From positions 38,649,001 to 38,713,000 of the forward strand of contig NC_090291.1 of assembly GCF_037392515.1 (NCBI RefSeq): a stretch of 64,000 bases of DNA. The letters are read 5' to 3'. This DNA is from Haliotis asinina (taxonomy: Eukaryota > Mollusca > Gastropoda > Lepetellida > Haliotidae). Every line of letters begins with the position of its first letter. Position 1 is the stretch's first letter. Positions 30,626-42,200 of the stretch are shown here, one piece after another. Position numbers and translations under genes: made by a program. The notes beneath the pieces were generated by a model, which was not told where the DNA came from, ran no database searches, and saw only the letters and a program-made list of their open reading frames with translations.

Positions 30626-31167
30626 CACTACGAGGGGATGTCAATAAGTTTTGAGCCTTGAGCATTTTTCATACCCAAGTGTCACAGCCTATGGTACGAC
30701 ATTGAGCCTTGGGGTGTAGCTGATGTGATATGTAAGTTTTGGTATCCTACTCTCAGAAGTTATTGAACAGCTCATATTGACAGAAAGAGACCCCCTCACG
30801 GCAGTGAAAATGAATAAAATTGAGTACTTAAAGGTCACATGCAACCAAAAATTCAAACATAATTAAAAAACATTTATCACTTATTCATGACATATAATAT
30901 ACATTGCTGCTTTTAAAAAAACAAATAAACAAAATTATAAGCGTACAATCGCGATTCAAAAGTGCAATATTTTGTACTTGGGCTTACTTCCCCCGAAACG
31001 AAGCCCTCGGGAGACCGAACCCAGTCATAGCGGGTGGATATGCACTCAAGTGTAACGACGGCTTCCGATTGGCTGTTTCATTTGCTGATATGCTGAGGGT
31101 TCATTGTGTATATAGAAAGATGATCTGTTTGATGAGCATTTTATAAGTATAGCCAGTCACAAGAGAG

Positions 31168-31290
31168 TAAGATTCTTTATGGATAACAACTTCTTTTTGT
31201 GTACTTGATGCGTCGTTTCAGTATGGATTCATATACTGTTGTCAAACAAAATCATATACACGAAAAGAAGTCGTTATCCATGAAGAATGT
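31168..31290. mobile_element. Short hairpin MITE
   Basis: Inverted arms GATTCTTTATGGATAACAAC and the complement of GTTATCCATGAAGAAT (33 bp each with mismatches) around a 55-bp loop. It lies inside the Kolobok-like element, just before its THAP fragment. Confidence 0.8.
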
Positions 31291-31358
31291 ATATAGAGAT
31301 GTTGGGTTTGGAAAATACATGTTCTCTGAATTATCAATCAAAAATCATGTCAGTAGAG

Positions 31359-31472
31359 ATGGTAAACTACTGCGTGGCTGGAATCTGTCATTCGTCCAAG
31401 TACAAAGCAGGACTTGAAACTGACAAGAGTTTGCACCAGTTTCCGTCATATCCACTCATCCGAAAAAGATGA
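31359..31472 (+). pseudogene. THAP domain fragment of Kolobok-like transposase
   Basis: Begins MVNYCVAGICHSSKYKAGL and continues DKSLHQFPSYPLIRK. This is the first part of a C2CH THAP zinc-binding domain (C..G.C, then LH.FP). The codon expected for the invariant Trp after RKR reads as a TGA stop. The rest of the transposase is absent, so this is a relic. Confidence 0.75.
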
Positions 31473-32234
31473 ATGTAGTTTGTTTGCAACCCACAGACAT
31501 AAAAACATGTCATGTGTATCACACGTGCCTAATTACATAATGTGGCAGATACGGGACTCGGGTGCATGAGTCATAAATCAACTTATTTTCTTTATGTCGT
31601 ATAGTCTGATAGGTGTTAAGTTCAAATTGCACGTGGTCAATGATTGAAGCTGTGTATTGCATATTGTGTTTAGCAGACAGGCAGACAGACATATAGGTGT
31701 GAATAAACCAGACACTGAGCTTTCTCTGTGACAGAGACTGCTTACCACAATCAACAAGTTGTTTTACGTAACGAGTAGATTATTTACTTGTTTGTGTACA
31801 CAACCAAGTTTAGACTACTGCTCACGAACTCAGACGCTGGGCAAGCATACTGTTTCAAGTTCCATGGACCTATTCACTGCGCATGCGTTATGGACGCAGC
31901 GCAGCACAGCTGTTGAAACTAGTTTTTTCCCCCAGCGCTGGGGGGAATTTAGTGAAACGTTTGAACTCCGATTTCGCGGGCTTTTTTTCATCATGTTTTT
32001 TTTTTCATCTTTATAGTTTGATTGGCATTTTTTATGATTTGTTTTGGTAAGTGCATACCGAAAGGTACCAGAATCTGCAAAGTTGTGTTTTACGTTGCAT
32101 GTGACCTTTCAGTTTTTAGTTCTTGAAGGAAACTCGGCGAAGAACATAGAAGAAAGGCTTTCAGCAGTTTATGGGAAGTCTTCCCCTTCATCTGCTACCA
32201 TCAAACGATGGGTCAATGAATTTATTGTCATAAA

Positions 32235-34030
32235 CTTTACTGTCGCAGTTGTTGTCGAATATTTACGTAACAGTGTAAGACAATATGCAAACCTTGCCGA
32301 ATCGCTTGCGTTGTGCCAGCCTCGGCCCATTTATGAATCTGCGCGTTTGTTTACAAACAAGAGAAAAGTCCGTTCACGTGATATGCAAATTAGCTTGTGG
32401 CAGTAGTGTTATGCTAAGTCATCGCTGCGCCGGAGTGTGCGAAACACGATATTTTCGCCGTAGTACTGGTAAACACATATAAGATGATCCACGACCTGAC
32501 AAATGACCCCAATTTGCATACTTGGGAACGCCCCACAGAACGATCCACTTGAAACAAGAGGGAGACAGGTTGCCTGATAAATATCGAAATCTGTTTAACA
32601 GTATTGAGACAGGTGTAAAACAGTAGCGAGACTGGTGTTACACAGTAGCGAGACGGGTGTTAATCAGTAGCGGTGTTGATTTCATGTCACGGTTAGCATG
32701 TATTGCACGTGCATAATCGGCAAGCTACCTGTAGTGGCCAAGGGTACTCGCCCAATTCGTTGTACCGCCTCTCTTGTCACAAATGCGTTTAGTGCGCCGG
32801 ATCATCTGATACGTGTCTAGCAGTAGGTAATAGGGCCCGCAAGTCTCGGGAGGAGCTACTTCCGGTACTAGGTTTCTGGTGACAAGCGTATCTTCAAGAG
32901 CCAGTTCTGGTTCCAAATTTCCCGACCGCCAAATATTACTTTACTAGACCGCACCAAGTGTACAACCACCATGCTTGGCTGTCACAGGTGTTGGCAGCCG
33001 TAATAGTCGGCTAATTCGGCGAGGCTAAGATCGGAAATATATCTTTCCTTCAAAAATTATCGATTCTTTGCTGACAGCTGACAACAATGAGACAATACGG
33101 AAGCATATGAGTCCTTTTCTTTACCTGTAAGATACTGTTGACAACCAGTACAGTTGTGTTTCCTTTCAGTATGCCAGACAGTGTTCGTCAAAATATATTT
33201 TGGGGGAAAATCAATATCATGGTAAACGTGAAATGCATCTGTGTAAATTATATTTATTTAATACATTAAAGAATTAATTAATATACTGCTATTAATAAAA
33301 CAGTCATTTGTTAGCAACTTTATGAAGCTGATGTTCTTTACATACTTGACTCTGCTATTTTCCATTTTCAATCAACGTATGTAATTTCCAAATTAGAATA
33401 TTTTTGTAGTTAATGTGTTATTTTCTAAATACGTTATTATGTGGCAACAAGAGTTGTGAATATCAAATTGTTTTCCTTTGTCGTACTGTAAATATATTGA
33501 TCCCAACACTGTTCTATTCTGAATAAATCACAGTTCTCATAACATAATGAAAACATATTAATAAATGAAACTTTTCCATTCGTGGTGCATTTTTGTATGG
33601 ACACTCACAAATCAATCAACACTTGTTTGTCACCAGAAGTACTAAACAACGTAAGGCCTCGCGAAGTACCGTGACCTACTTACGTATGTATCATCTCGGT
33701 CTTTGCAGACACTTATTTTGGATGCTACAACGACACCGAGACTCGTGCCCTAAACAGGTCCTTCATCACATCTTCAACTATGAACCACAACATATGTTTC
33801 CAGCACTGCTGGCCCTATAAATATGCCGGCCTAGAGGTATGTTTATCATAGCAGTATCTTTGATATTAATACCTTGATCCTTGTCCCACGTCAGTACAAT
33901 GTTTGACTTGTAATCGGCGACATACCTCCCTTTATATCTCCATTTTACAAACACAAAAGGTGAACGTAAAGGTGCCGTTACAAATGAATAATAGAAGCGG
34001 GAACGCTTTTTGAACATTGAACAATTCAGG
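32235..34030. other. Stretch without recognisable gene
   Basis: Holds one short tandem repeat (see 32604) and a GC-richer minus-strand frame at 32725-32916 (LEDTLVTRNLVPEVAPPE) that reads like protein. It has no recognised family or splice borders. The rest is AT-rich and empty. Confidence 0.35.
32604..32672. repeat. About 22-bp tandem repeat
   Basis: Three to four units of the type ACAGTAGCGAGACTGGTGTT, increasingly diverged to the left. Confidence 0.88.
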
Positions 34031-34033
34031 TTG

Positions 34034-34215
34034 GAGAGTAATATACTGGATACTAAACTCATTTCTGTGAAATACCATTTTTTATAAAGCTTGTGAAAGA
34101 TTTAGCATCAAACTCGCTTCGCTCGTTTTCACTCGTTTGATACCAACTTATTAACTCTTTTAATAAAAAATGGTATTAAAGGTCATTTAGTATCCTCTAT
34201 TTATTACCCATATAG
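34034..34215. mobile_element. Palindromic MITE, about 180 bp
   Basis: The arms pair AGTAATATACTGGATACTAA (left) with the complement of TTTAGTATCCTCTATTTATT (right). They continue inward through ATACCATTTTTTAT and its complement. The centre has its own small palindrome, TCAAACTCGCTTCGC with CACTCGTTTGA. Confidence 0.85.
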
Positions 34216-34219
34216 TGAA

Positions 34220-35055
34220 ACATAACCAGTGCCATATATATATATATATCACTTTTTCATTCTGTTTTGTCTTCCAATCGCTTGCTAATTCCTCATGGGT
34301 GTGGATCCATTTCTCTAGCGTGAAACATCTGAAGCTCTTTAAAGACATTTAGAGGTTGGACGGACTTGAATACATAACAACCTTTTTGTACGACGTTTCT
34401 GAGTTAATTCACGCTCCTTCATCATGTTTTTATAAAACATCTGACATTTACCAAGGAAAGGCACTGTTAAAACAGTTATATTGGTTATATTGGCTCAAAA
34501 TACAAGCGGTCATGGTCGGAATTGTGTTTACTTGACGTGAACAAATATGAGATGTTCGCATTTTAAGGGAGAGAGGTAACAGCCTGATTTTGATGCAAGC
34601 AAAAACCGCTGAAGAATGTTCAATGATTTATTTTTGTAAGCAGTACTCAAATTAGCTGATCTTTGACACGAATATTCTATTCAAATAAAACCGTTACTTT
34701 TTCCTTCTCTGAACTTTTATGTTTAAACTATCTTTATAAACTGACATTGACGTCGCTGTTCTCGGGGGACACGTTTTTTCGTTAAATCCCTCAAATCTGA
34801 TACAATCTCACTTCATCCGACAATTATCTAAATATTGTCCCTCTGACATGGGCATTATCTTAATAACTTTGAATTAATACTTGTTTTGAAGACTGATGCG
34901 ACTTTGTCTTGCCACAACTGACTGTGATCGTAAAATATGACAATGTTGACAATTTTGTTGACAACGTTGTGGAGACACACAACCCTTCTCTTACTGGCTA
35001 TCGGTTTTCCCCAATAGGCTACGAAGAATCGCTGAGAGGATGAGCTATGTGTCTG
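34220..35055. other. Stretch without recognisable gene
   Basis: AT-rich sequence upstream of the WSC exon. I looked for a first half-WSC exon and did not find one. Confidence 0.4.
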
Positions 35056-35062
35056 TCGCAAG

Positions 35063-35107
35063 ACGACGACGACGACGACGACGATGATGATGATGATGAT
35101 GATGATG
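35063..35107. repeat. (ACG)n(ATG)n trinucleotide repeat
   Basis: About seven GAC/ACG units followed by about nine GAT/ATG units, ending 51 bp before the WSC exon acceptor. Confidence 0.97.
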
Positions 35108-35158
35108 GCGGTGGTGGAAATTCAAAGATCTTTTTGCGCAGTTTTCTTTCTATTTCAG

Positions 35159-35308
35159 TTCTCAGATGAGTGCTTTTGCGATGACGACGTAGCAGCCGGC
35201 CACACGCTTCAAAACGATGCCAACTGCAACAACGCCTGCTCGGGCAATTCAGACGAGACGTGTGGGGGCTTCTGGTTCCTAGAAATCTATGAATTAGATC
35301 AAACATGA
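35159..35308 (+). CDS. WSC domain, C-terminal half, last exon
   Basis: Follows a strong acceptor (TTTCTATTTCAG), phase 0, and ends in a stop after 49 residues. FSDECFCDDDVAAGHTL, NDANCNNACSGNSDETCGG and FWFLEIYEL match the second half of a WSC domain (typical Y.DECYC, then CN.PC.G, CGG and YEL). WSC domains bind polysaccharide outside the cell. They are often split between exons at this point, so an upstream exon with the first half is expected. None was seen within 10 kb, so it may be distant or lost. Confidence 0.7.
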   Translation, partial: FSDECFCDDDVAAGHTLQNDANCNNACSGNSDETCGGFWFLEIYELDQT

Positions 35309-35370
35309 TTCCCTGGCGTGAATGAAGACCTACATGCCTTGTCTCAACAATGTTTAACCCATGAAGATCT

Positions 35371-35962
35371 GGGTTTGTATTGGCCTTCAGTAACCCATGC
35401 TTGTCATATAACAGGCGGCTAACGGGATCCGGTCAGGTTCGCTGACTTAGATGACATTTCATGATATTCCATCGTATCACTTTGTCTTTCCTTAGCAGGT
35501 CTGGCTGTGTGTAGCAAGGTCCAAATGAATGTCTGGTCCGTGTCAGCCTGAGACTTAACAAAGAGTGGGGTGGATAGGTCAGTAGACACTCTCAAAAGGA
35601 TAACATTCTGGCCCCCGTGGTTATCCCATTTTAACGGCGTTTTGGATATATCCTATAGATGATAGCGAACAGAATGCATCACGTCAGTGATCACATCAAG
35701 CAGTCAGACGTCCAGCTAGTGCCATGGACAGAAGTGAAACCCAGACTTTTCCGCCACTGACACCCATGGGACCAGGGAATGTCATTCCATCGACCACATT
35801 ATCTGAATGAAAGGGACAGTCTCCTTCATATCACATGTCATTGTATCCCAATCGCATAAATGAATGTTTATGCTGTTGATTACTGGAATGTGTGATCCAG
35901 ACTATATTATTTACATACAGCTGGAATATTGGGGAACGCGGAGTAAAACTAAACTCACTCCC
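35371..35962 (+). mobile_element. SINE family A, two separated parts
   Basis: The 5' part (35371-35490; GGCCTTCAGTAACCCATGCT, GCGGCTAACGGGATC) and the 3' part (35837-35962; ATGCTGTTGATTACTGGAAT, GCTGGAATATTG, ACTAAACTCACTC) have the same orientation and are separated by about 345 bp of other sequence. Either one copy with an insertion or two fragments. Confidence 0.65.
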
Positions 35963-36187
35963 TTTACGCTTTTAGCTCAGTTTATAGTCTATCTTTGATG
36001 TGACTGAGTAAGTTCAGTTTAAAGTCGCAGTGAACTATATTTCAGATTACCGAGTCCATTCGAGAACATTCGGGTTGGCGACTAAAACAATTGATATGTC
36101 TGAATCGCTGATTTGTTGAGATAATTATTATTGTATCCCAATTGCGTAGATCGGTGCCAATCACTGAATTGTGTGATCCACACTCGG

Positions 36188-36438
36188 TAGTGAGTGAGTG
36201 AGTGAGTTAAGTTTAAGGCCACACACAACTCTGAACCAGCTATATGGCGGCGGTCTATTAATAATCGAGTTTGGACCAGACAACCCAGTGATCAACAGCA
36301 TGGGCATCGATCTTGGCAATTGGGAACCGATCACACGTGCCCACCCGATCCCGTTAGTCGCCTCATACAAACATAGTCACCTTGTATGGCAAGCATTTGT
36401 TGCTGAAGGCCTATTCTACCCCGGACCAACACGGGTTC
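36188..36438 (-). mobile_element. SINE family A copy
   Basis: GTGAGTGAGTGAGTGAG tail, CGGCGGTCTATTAATAATCG, GGGAACCGATCACACGTGCC, then CTACCCCGGACCAACACGGG. A plus-sense family A fragment ends right at its tail (36130-36187), which gives a tail-to-tail pair. Confidence 0.87.
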
Positions 36439-36444
36439 TATAGA

Positions 36445-37680
36445 TATTTGAGACTATCGTGATACAGTGGAATACAGGAGTATTTACTAACAACCACCAA
36501 ACACAACCACAAACAAACAGCATAATGTAGGACTCAAGTCCGTAGTGACCACGTTTCTCACATTCACAGCCTTTGCACACAGGAAAAGAAATCGGTCTAA
36601 TGAGAAACTACAGACAGTCAAAAGAAACAGAAAATACAGATTTCCGATATCAGGTTCTAATTAGGACTGACTACGTCTTGTGAAATATTGACAACATGGA
36701 TTCAGCTGAAATGGTGTTTAACGACACCGTCTTCACCCTGAATCACGTGACTGCAACTGTATCACTTAGAAGAGTTTTAATTGGTGTGGTTACTCAGATA
36801 TTCAGTGAAAAACTAACATCACATAATATGTTTGAGACTAATATTGTCGGCTATTGATTGATCTTGTCGATCAGAAACTGGAGAAAATAAATAGTGATCG
36901 GATGAATATTAATATTTTGTGTCCGCGTGTGCATGCGTGCGTGCATGAATGAGTGAGTGTCTGTGTCTAAACGCATTATATATGATGCCATACGACCGTG
37001 CCGCAACAGGACTGGTTTATTCTTTCTGCTAGTTACCAGTGGGTTGGTTCTTGTTGGCTGATTTGCCGCTTGGTTTTACTCGAATGTTCATGGTGCACCA
37101 CTACGATGAATTCAGACTATTTCAGGTGTCCAGAAAGCTAAGAGGTCCAACGAGTATGCATACAAACAACAACAACTTCACATTGACTGGTACGTTAAAA
37201 CAGAGGTATATATAACAAATACATTGTAAAATACATACAAACTATTATAAAATGAGACTCATCTTCTATAAATCACATAACATACAAAGTCTACTTTCTT
37301 ATGACATCTGCCATTTTCTATATTTGCTTCATGGGATGTACATCTTAAATTGTACAATTGCTCTCCTAAACATGTTCATATTAACATCAAAGAGCTTATG
37401 TTCTGCCATAAAATCTGATTTTAAAGGATACATAATGAGGTTTTGGGTGAGGAGAGTTAGCGAGGCAGTCCATAATTCCATGTACATACCTGTTAACTCT
37501 TGTGTTACAGATTTGATAAATACATTTGGGAAACTAATACAGTCACTTTAAAACCATAACCAAATCCACATGTTTCAAGCATAGTACTTATACTTGTTAT
37601 CCAAGTTATCTTAACATTTCAGTCATACATACATGTGAGTATGCTGAATACCACTTTGAAAGTATTTTACGACCTTTCAG
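36445..37680. other. Stretch without recognisable gene
   Basis: No splice-bounded exon or clear repeat. A tail-like GTGAGTGAGTGAGTTTAG with a short AATATGCCAGCAATATCC core at 37685-37745 is a SINE stump. Confidence 0.4.
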
Positions 37681-37865
37681 GTCACAGTGAGTGAGTGAGT
37701 TTAGTCTTTAACAATATGCCAGCAATATCCAAGTCAAAACATTCATTACACGAAAGTCTCGTGTCCTGTTTACTGGGTTCCGTACCACTTCACATCTTAC
37801 TGCGATAACCAGTCCAGAATGTTTGATTCATGTAACTGGATATGTATAGATTAATCCGTTTGATG

Positions 37866-38385
37866 CCTCTAAGCACTTGCATATTGCAACGCTAAGCTCC
37901 TTCGAAACCTTACAAACACGTCGTACAGTGGTGCAGCGAGCTTTCACAAACGGAAACCTGGAAATCGTGGAAGTCTCAAAACGAGGCTCTGTCGCTGGAA
38001 AACTTTGGCGGTCTGGTACAGAATTGATATTATATCAATCTCATTGTGTGTTACAGAACTACACTAAATAAGTGCAAAAAACACATTACAGGTGTAACCA
38101 GTGAACCAGATGCATTGTGAATCATTTAACGACCTCATCAAACAGGGACAGTGATTTCTTAGTTAAGGTATGCTGCCTGAACCTCGACATAAAAATAAAA
38201 ATACGGTGTTGTTAAAGTTTAAGGTTAAAATTCATTTGTAAATACCATTTTCTTATGTAACAATGAATTGGAATTCAGTGTAACCACAATTGTTTATGGT
38301 GTCTATTTTCACTTTCACACGAGAAAAATCGAATCGGCTGAAAAGAAGGTCATTGTCTGAATAGGTTAATGAGGCTCATGTTTCA
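37866..38385 (-). repeat. Dispersed repeat R1, copy 2 (inverted)
   Basis: Reverse-orientation counterpart of 25085-25596. It ends where a family B SINE begins. Together the two copies form an inverted pair about 12 kb apart. Confidence 0.85.
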
Positions 38386-38389
38386 GTAT

Positions 38390-38497
38390 GCGGCGGGGAC
38401 ACCAGATATGGGCTTCACACATTGTGGACAAGTGGGGATTTGAACCCAGGTCTTCAGGGTGACGAGTGAACACCTTTCCCACTAGACTACCCCACGG
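38390..38497 (-). mobile_element. SINE family B copy, tail-truncated
   Basis: GCGGCGGGGACACCAGATAT, box B as GGGATTTGAACCCAGG in plus sense, and a head CCCACTAGACTACCCCAC with box A. The (CTCA)n tail and core are missing. Confidence 0.85.
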
Positions 38498-38499
38498 AG

Positions 38500-39210
38500 G
38501 AAGACCTACTGACTTTCCACTTGGTCTTCTAGGCTGACCACATGGAGGGACGGACACGAGTGTGGTGCATTTACACCAGATACAAACAGGTATTCAGGGC
38601 GAATGAGGATTCGAACAATCACACGTTTCTGAGAGTGTCCAGTGGACGCAACTGTGCCGTAAATTGCCGCGTCTTAAATCGTTGACTGTATAGTGTGTAT
38701 GAATGTTGATTGACGTTTTCTTAGTTTCACACATGAGGGGCTGTCCATCTAATTGGTGTCTGAGCATCAAATATTAAGAAGAGTATTACAGTCAAAGAAG
38801 TTGCAGCTTCAGCATGTTTTTCTTGATCATTACGACACGTTTTGAGGACTATTGGCTACGAAGTAATTATCAGTAATGAGAACGGGTTTTTTTCGATATT
38901 TTAACACAAAGGTGTTTTTAAGTATTAGAAGAGCTGACAAGATTTTAGTAGGTTTTGCCACGTGGCTTGGTGATATTGACAGAACACTTTGGTAACGATT
39001 CGCGAGGGTTTCCATGACTAGTGTGGGTATACGTGAAATACGCAACAGTCGTTTCAAGCGTTCAGTGTTGACGGACTGAACAGAACAGGAACTGCGGTGA
39101 TATGTGATGTGAAATATGACGATCGTATAAACAAACCACAATAAGGAGTCGAACTCATTGATCTGGACATATCCCCAGGATTACTTTGCGAGGGACAAAA
39201 TTCTGAAAGA
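38500..39210. other. Upstream region of the mucin/EGF gene
   Basis: Presumed promoter side of the gene starting at 39215; no TATA box or other motif stands out. A word GGACGCAACTGTGCCGTAAA near 38644 resembles words near 18639 and 54109. Confidence 0.35.
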
Positions 39211-39214
39211 CATT

Positions 39215-42200
39215 ATGTCATCTTGGTTCCTATTTATAATGGCTATGGTCTTTGCACCTTGCACCCCACAGGAAAGTACGTCTATCACACGAGAAACTGT
39301 GACTACCCTACTGGCAAGTTTTTCTACCACTCAAGAAACTGTGACCACCCCGCAGGAAAGTACTTCTATCACACGAGAAACTGTGACTACCCTACTGGCA
39401 AGTTTTTCTACCACTCAAGAAACTGTGACCACTCCACAGGGAAGTCCGTCTATCACTCAAGAAACTGTGACCACCCCACAGGGAAGTCCGTCTATCACTC
39501 AAGAACCTGTGATCACCCCTCAGGGAGGTCCGTCTACCAGTCGAGAAACTGCGACCACCCCACGGGCAAGTCTGTCTCGAGAACTTGCAGACCAGGGGGA
39601 CGAGATCCTCACCGTGGTACTGGAGACGGAAGAGCAGTGCAACGCCATGTGCGTCTACGCTAGGCCCTGCCTCACGTACTGCTGGCAAAATCAGACTAGG
39701 GTCTGTCAGCTGAAAGATGCTAGGAGGGAGAGCGTCTGTAGACTGGAACAGGGATGGGAGTATCGGACCATGGACATCGCCCGTATTGTAAGTATTAAGC
39801 AACATTTATTACGGTTACTAAATTGCCATGAGAAAAGGTATAAGAAATCCCCCTTGAACCCGGAGAAACTAACACAGACAAGTCTAAAATATTCAATAAT
39901 ATGTTGAGCAAACAATGATCAAGTTACAATGAATCACAATACAGATTTCTAGTACAATGCACCTGAGTCACAAGTCTAGGGTAATGTTTCACAAATATAT
40001 AATATCAACTCACCAGACTCTCGACATTTTACAGTGAGCTCTGATAAACTAATTGAAGATAGTTTACAAAATCAGTGGTCCGGCACGAAGTGTCAGTCTT
40101 GAATGTAGATTGTAGGTAGGATGTTGTTGGCATACAGACGATGATGGGCAGAGGCACACAACTCCAGTAAATACGAGTGTAAGTCCGCGTGTGTGTCCGT
40201 CAACACAACAACCAGCCTTTTTATATACACTGACTCGGTGTCTGGAACATTCGAGCTAAGCCTCGCTGTATCGCCATTCATACAGACCTTTCCCCAGTTT
40301 AAGTAAACTTAGCCTCAGTACTTTTCGTTACTCTCTACTACTGAGTCTAACAAAACCTTTGTCAGGCAAGTACGACATTCTACCTTCTTGGAACTGTCTC
40401 GTCAACAACTGAATCGTATATTACGTTTACACATGCTATCATCTTTTCAAATGTGTTTGTTATTCAACGCGCAGTCATCAATATGCCTGCTATATGGCGG
40501 CGGTCTGTAAATAATCGAGTCTGGACAAGACAATCCAGTGATCAAAATCAAGAGTATCGAACAAGGTACGTGGGATACGATGAAGTATTTAGAGAAATTC
40601 ACAAGTTACAAACTATTTAGCCAAAAATATATATAAATGTAAAGACGCGAGCTTTGCTAGTTTGTATAACCCACATATACCGGACAAAAATATTTAGGGA
40701 TACATGTACATGCAAATTTTGAAATTTTGAATAATCACCTGTTTATTCGCTGACACACTGATAAAATATCAATCAGAAAATACCAATATCTCTAAGTTAT
40801 TTTGGTCAGCAAATGTTTGAAGAATAACATTCACTCGTTTTCGTATTTTTACAGCTTATAATGTAATTCTTCAAGCAATGAAAGTTTGAAAATGTTTTAA
40901 ATATTTCTGTTGACTAAAGTGGTACTTGATAGTGATAATTGCGGAAAGAGGCGACCAACAGATCGTACACGTTACAGCTAAGTATGATTTTAAATGTTCA
41001 TAATTCATATATACTGGTTCAAAACAGAAACTTCACATCTGGAGAAATAATTTCTAGAAGGTACTGAGTGTGAGGCAATAACGTAATGGTCGGGTCTAAC
41101 CGGACACATCCGCCCATTTAAGTGTGTGGTGACCACACCACGCTCTTTGGTGAAAACATAACCCGGGGATTACGTGACTATAATTTCGTGACCGTGTGCA
41201 GTATTTACTGGCAATTTGAACATGTTAACAAATCTTGAGAGATAAAGACTTCTCATGTCACGCCTTGCTTCTCATCATATGTTACGTCATCTATTGTTTT
41301 CCCACAATAACCGCATGAGGTTTTTGTTTTGTTAGCAAGACCTCTTCCCAGGTTTTACACTTTGCAATTGTCTTTTCCTAACTCTATGTGAACATCAACA
41401 TTCAAATCATATATGAATGTTTGAAATCAATTGAAAAACATCGTTCAATGTTAAGTTCAAAGTGCAAATATTTAAGTTCTCGTAACTTTTTCTCGTAGTA
41501 CTCGTACCGTTTATACTGTAATATAGGAGGTACGAATGCTACGAGAAAAGTTACGAGCGCTTAGGCTTACGAGAGTTTTGTGAAACGGGCCCCTGGTCGC
41601 TTAATCCTTTTTCATCAGAACTACGGTAGTCGAAGTGCCTCTCAAACAGAATACCCCACACGTGTACAACGTGTGAAGCCCCCGTCCTGGTATTGCTAGA
41701 ATATTGTTAAAAGCGGCCTTAATCTTACCGGATGTTAATGAATTTGACTTATTGTGCAAAATGACATGATGAACAGGAGAGCGCTTTGGCAGATCATCGA
41801 ACAAACTATGCTCATGTGACATTCAACAGGTAATTTATGGGATCGCTGACTGAGTTGACACGTCATCGTATACCAATTGCGTAGATGGATGTCCATGCTG
41901 TTGATCCCTGGATTGTCTGGGTCAGATCCGATTACTTACAGAGAGCCGTTTTATTGTTGGAGTATTGCTGAGTGGGGTGTAAAAATTAACTCACTCACTC
42001 ACTCACTCACTCACTCACTCACTCACTCTACAACTAATGCAAATCTCAGTCTTAGGTCCCCAAACCCCTGTTAAATCATGTATCACATTAAAGTTGAAGC
42101 TGTCTAAACCGGTACTTACTGGGACTGATGTGCTGGATTGTAGAGTCAGTGGTAAATGCACAAGCCATGGATGGGGCTGAGATTTTATACCGGTGCTGAC

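Larger units (their letters stand above)
30829..32108 (+). mobile_element. Kolobok-like transposon nested in mariner
   Basis: About 1.28 kb with inverted ends AGGTCACATGCAAC and GTTGCATGTGACCT. The left border is TTAA; the right is TTCA, apparently a mutated TTAA. Homology to 60791-61505 (opposite orientation) defines the family, and there both borders are TTAA. This copy keeps a THAP-domain fragment (31359-31472). TTAA targets plus a THAP domain are the signature of the Kolobok superfamily. It contains a further hairpin insertion at 31168-31290. It splits the mariner gene, so it is younger. Confidence 0.8.
30631..32230 (+). mobile_element. Mariner transposon, interrupted
   Basis: The left end CGAGGGGATGTCAATAAGTT, next to a TA, is a mariner-type terminal repeat. 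The transposase begins MNKIEYLK at 30810. It resumes after a nested insertion near 32108 with FQFLVLEGNSAKNIEERL and SATIKRWVNEF, the N-terminal helix-turn-helix of mariner transposases. No DDD block or right end was found, so only the 5' part survives. Confidence 0.8.

Noticed and set aside
32725-32916. Protein-like minus-strand frame
   Set aside because: No family, no splice borders and no neighbouring exon; noted only in the stretch description.
39392-39805. 137-codon minus-strand and 146-codon plus-strand frames
   Set aside because: Shadows of the Thr-rich coding repeat; the frame with signal peptide, cysteines and phase-matched exons is preferred.
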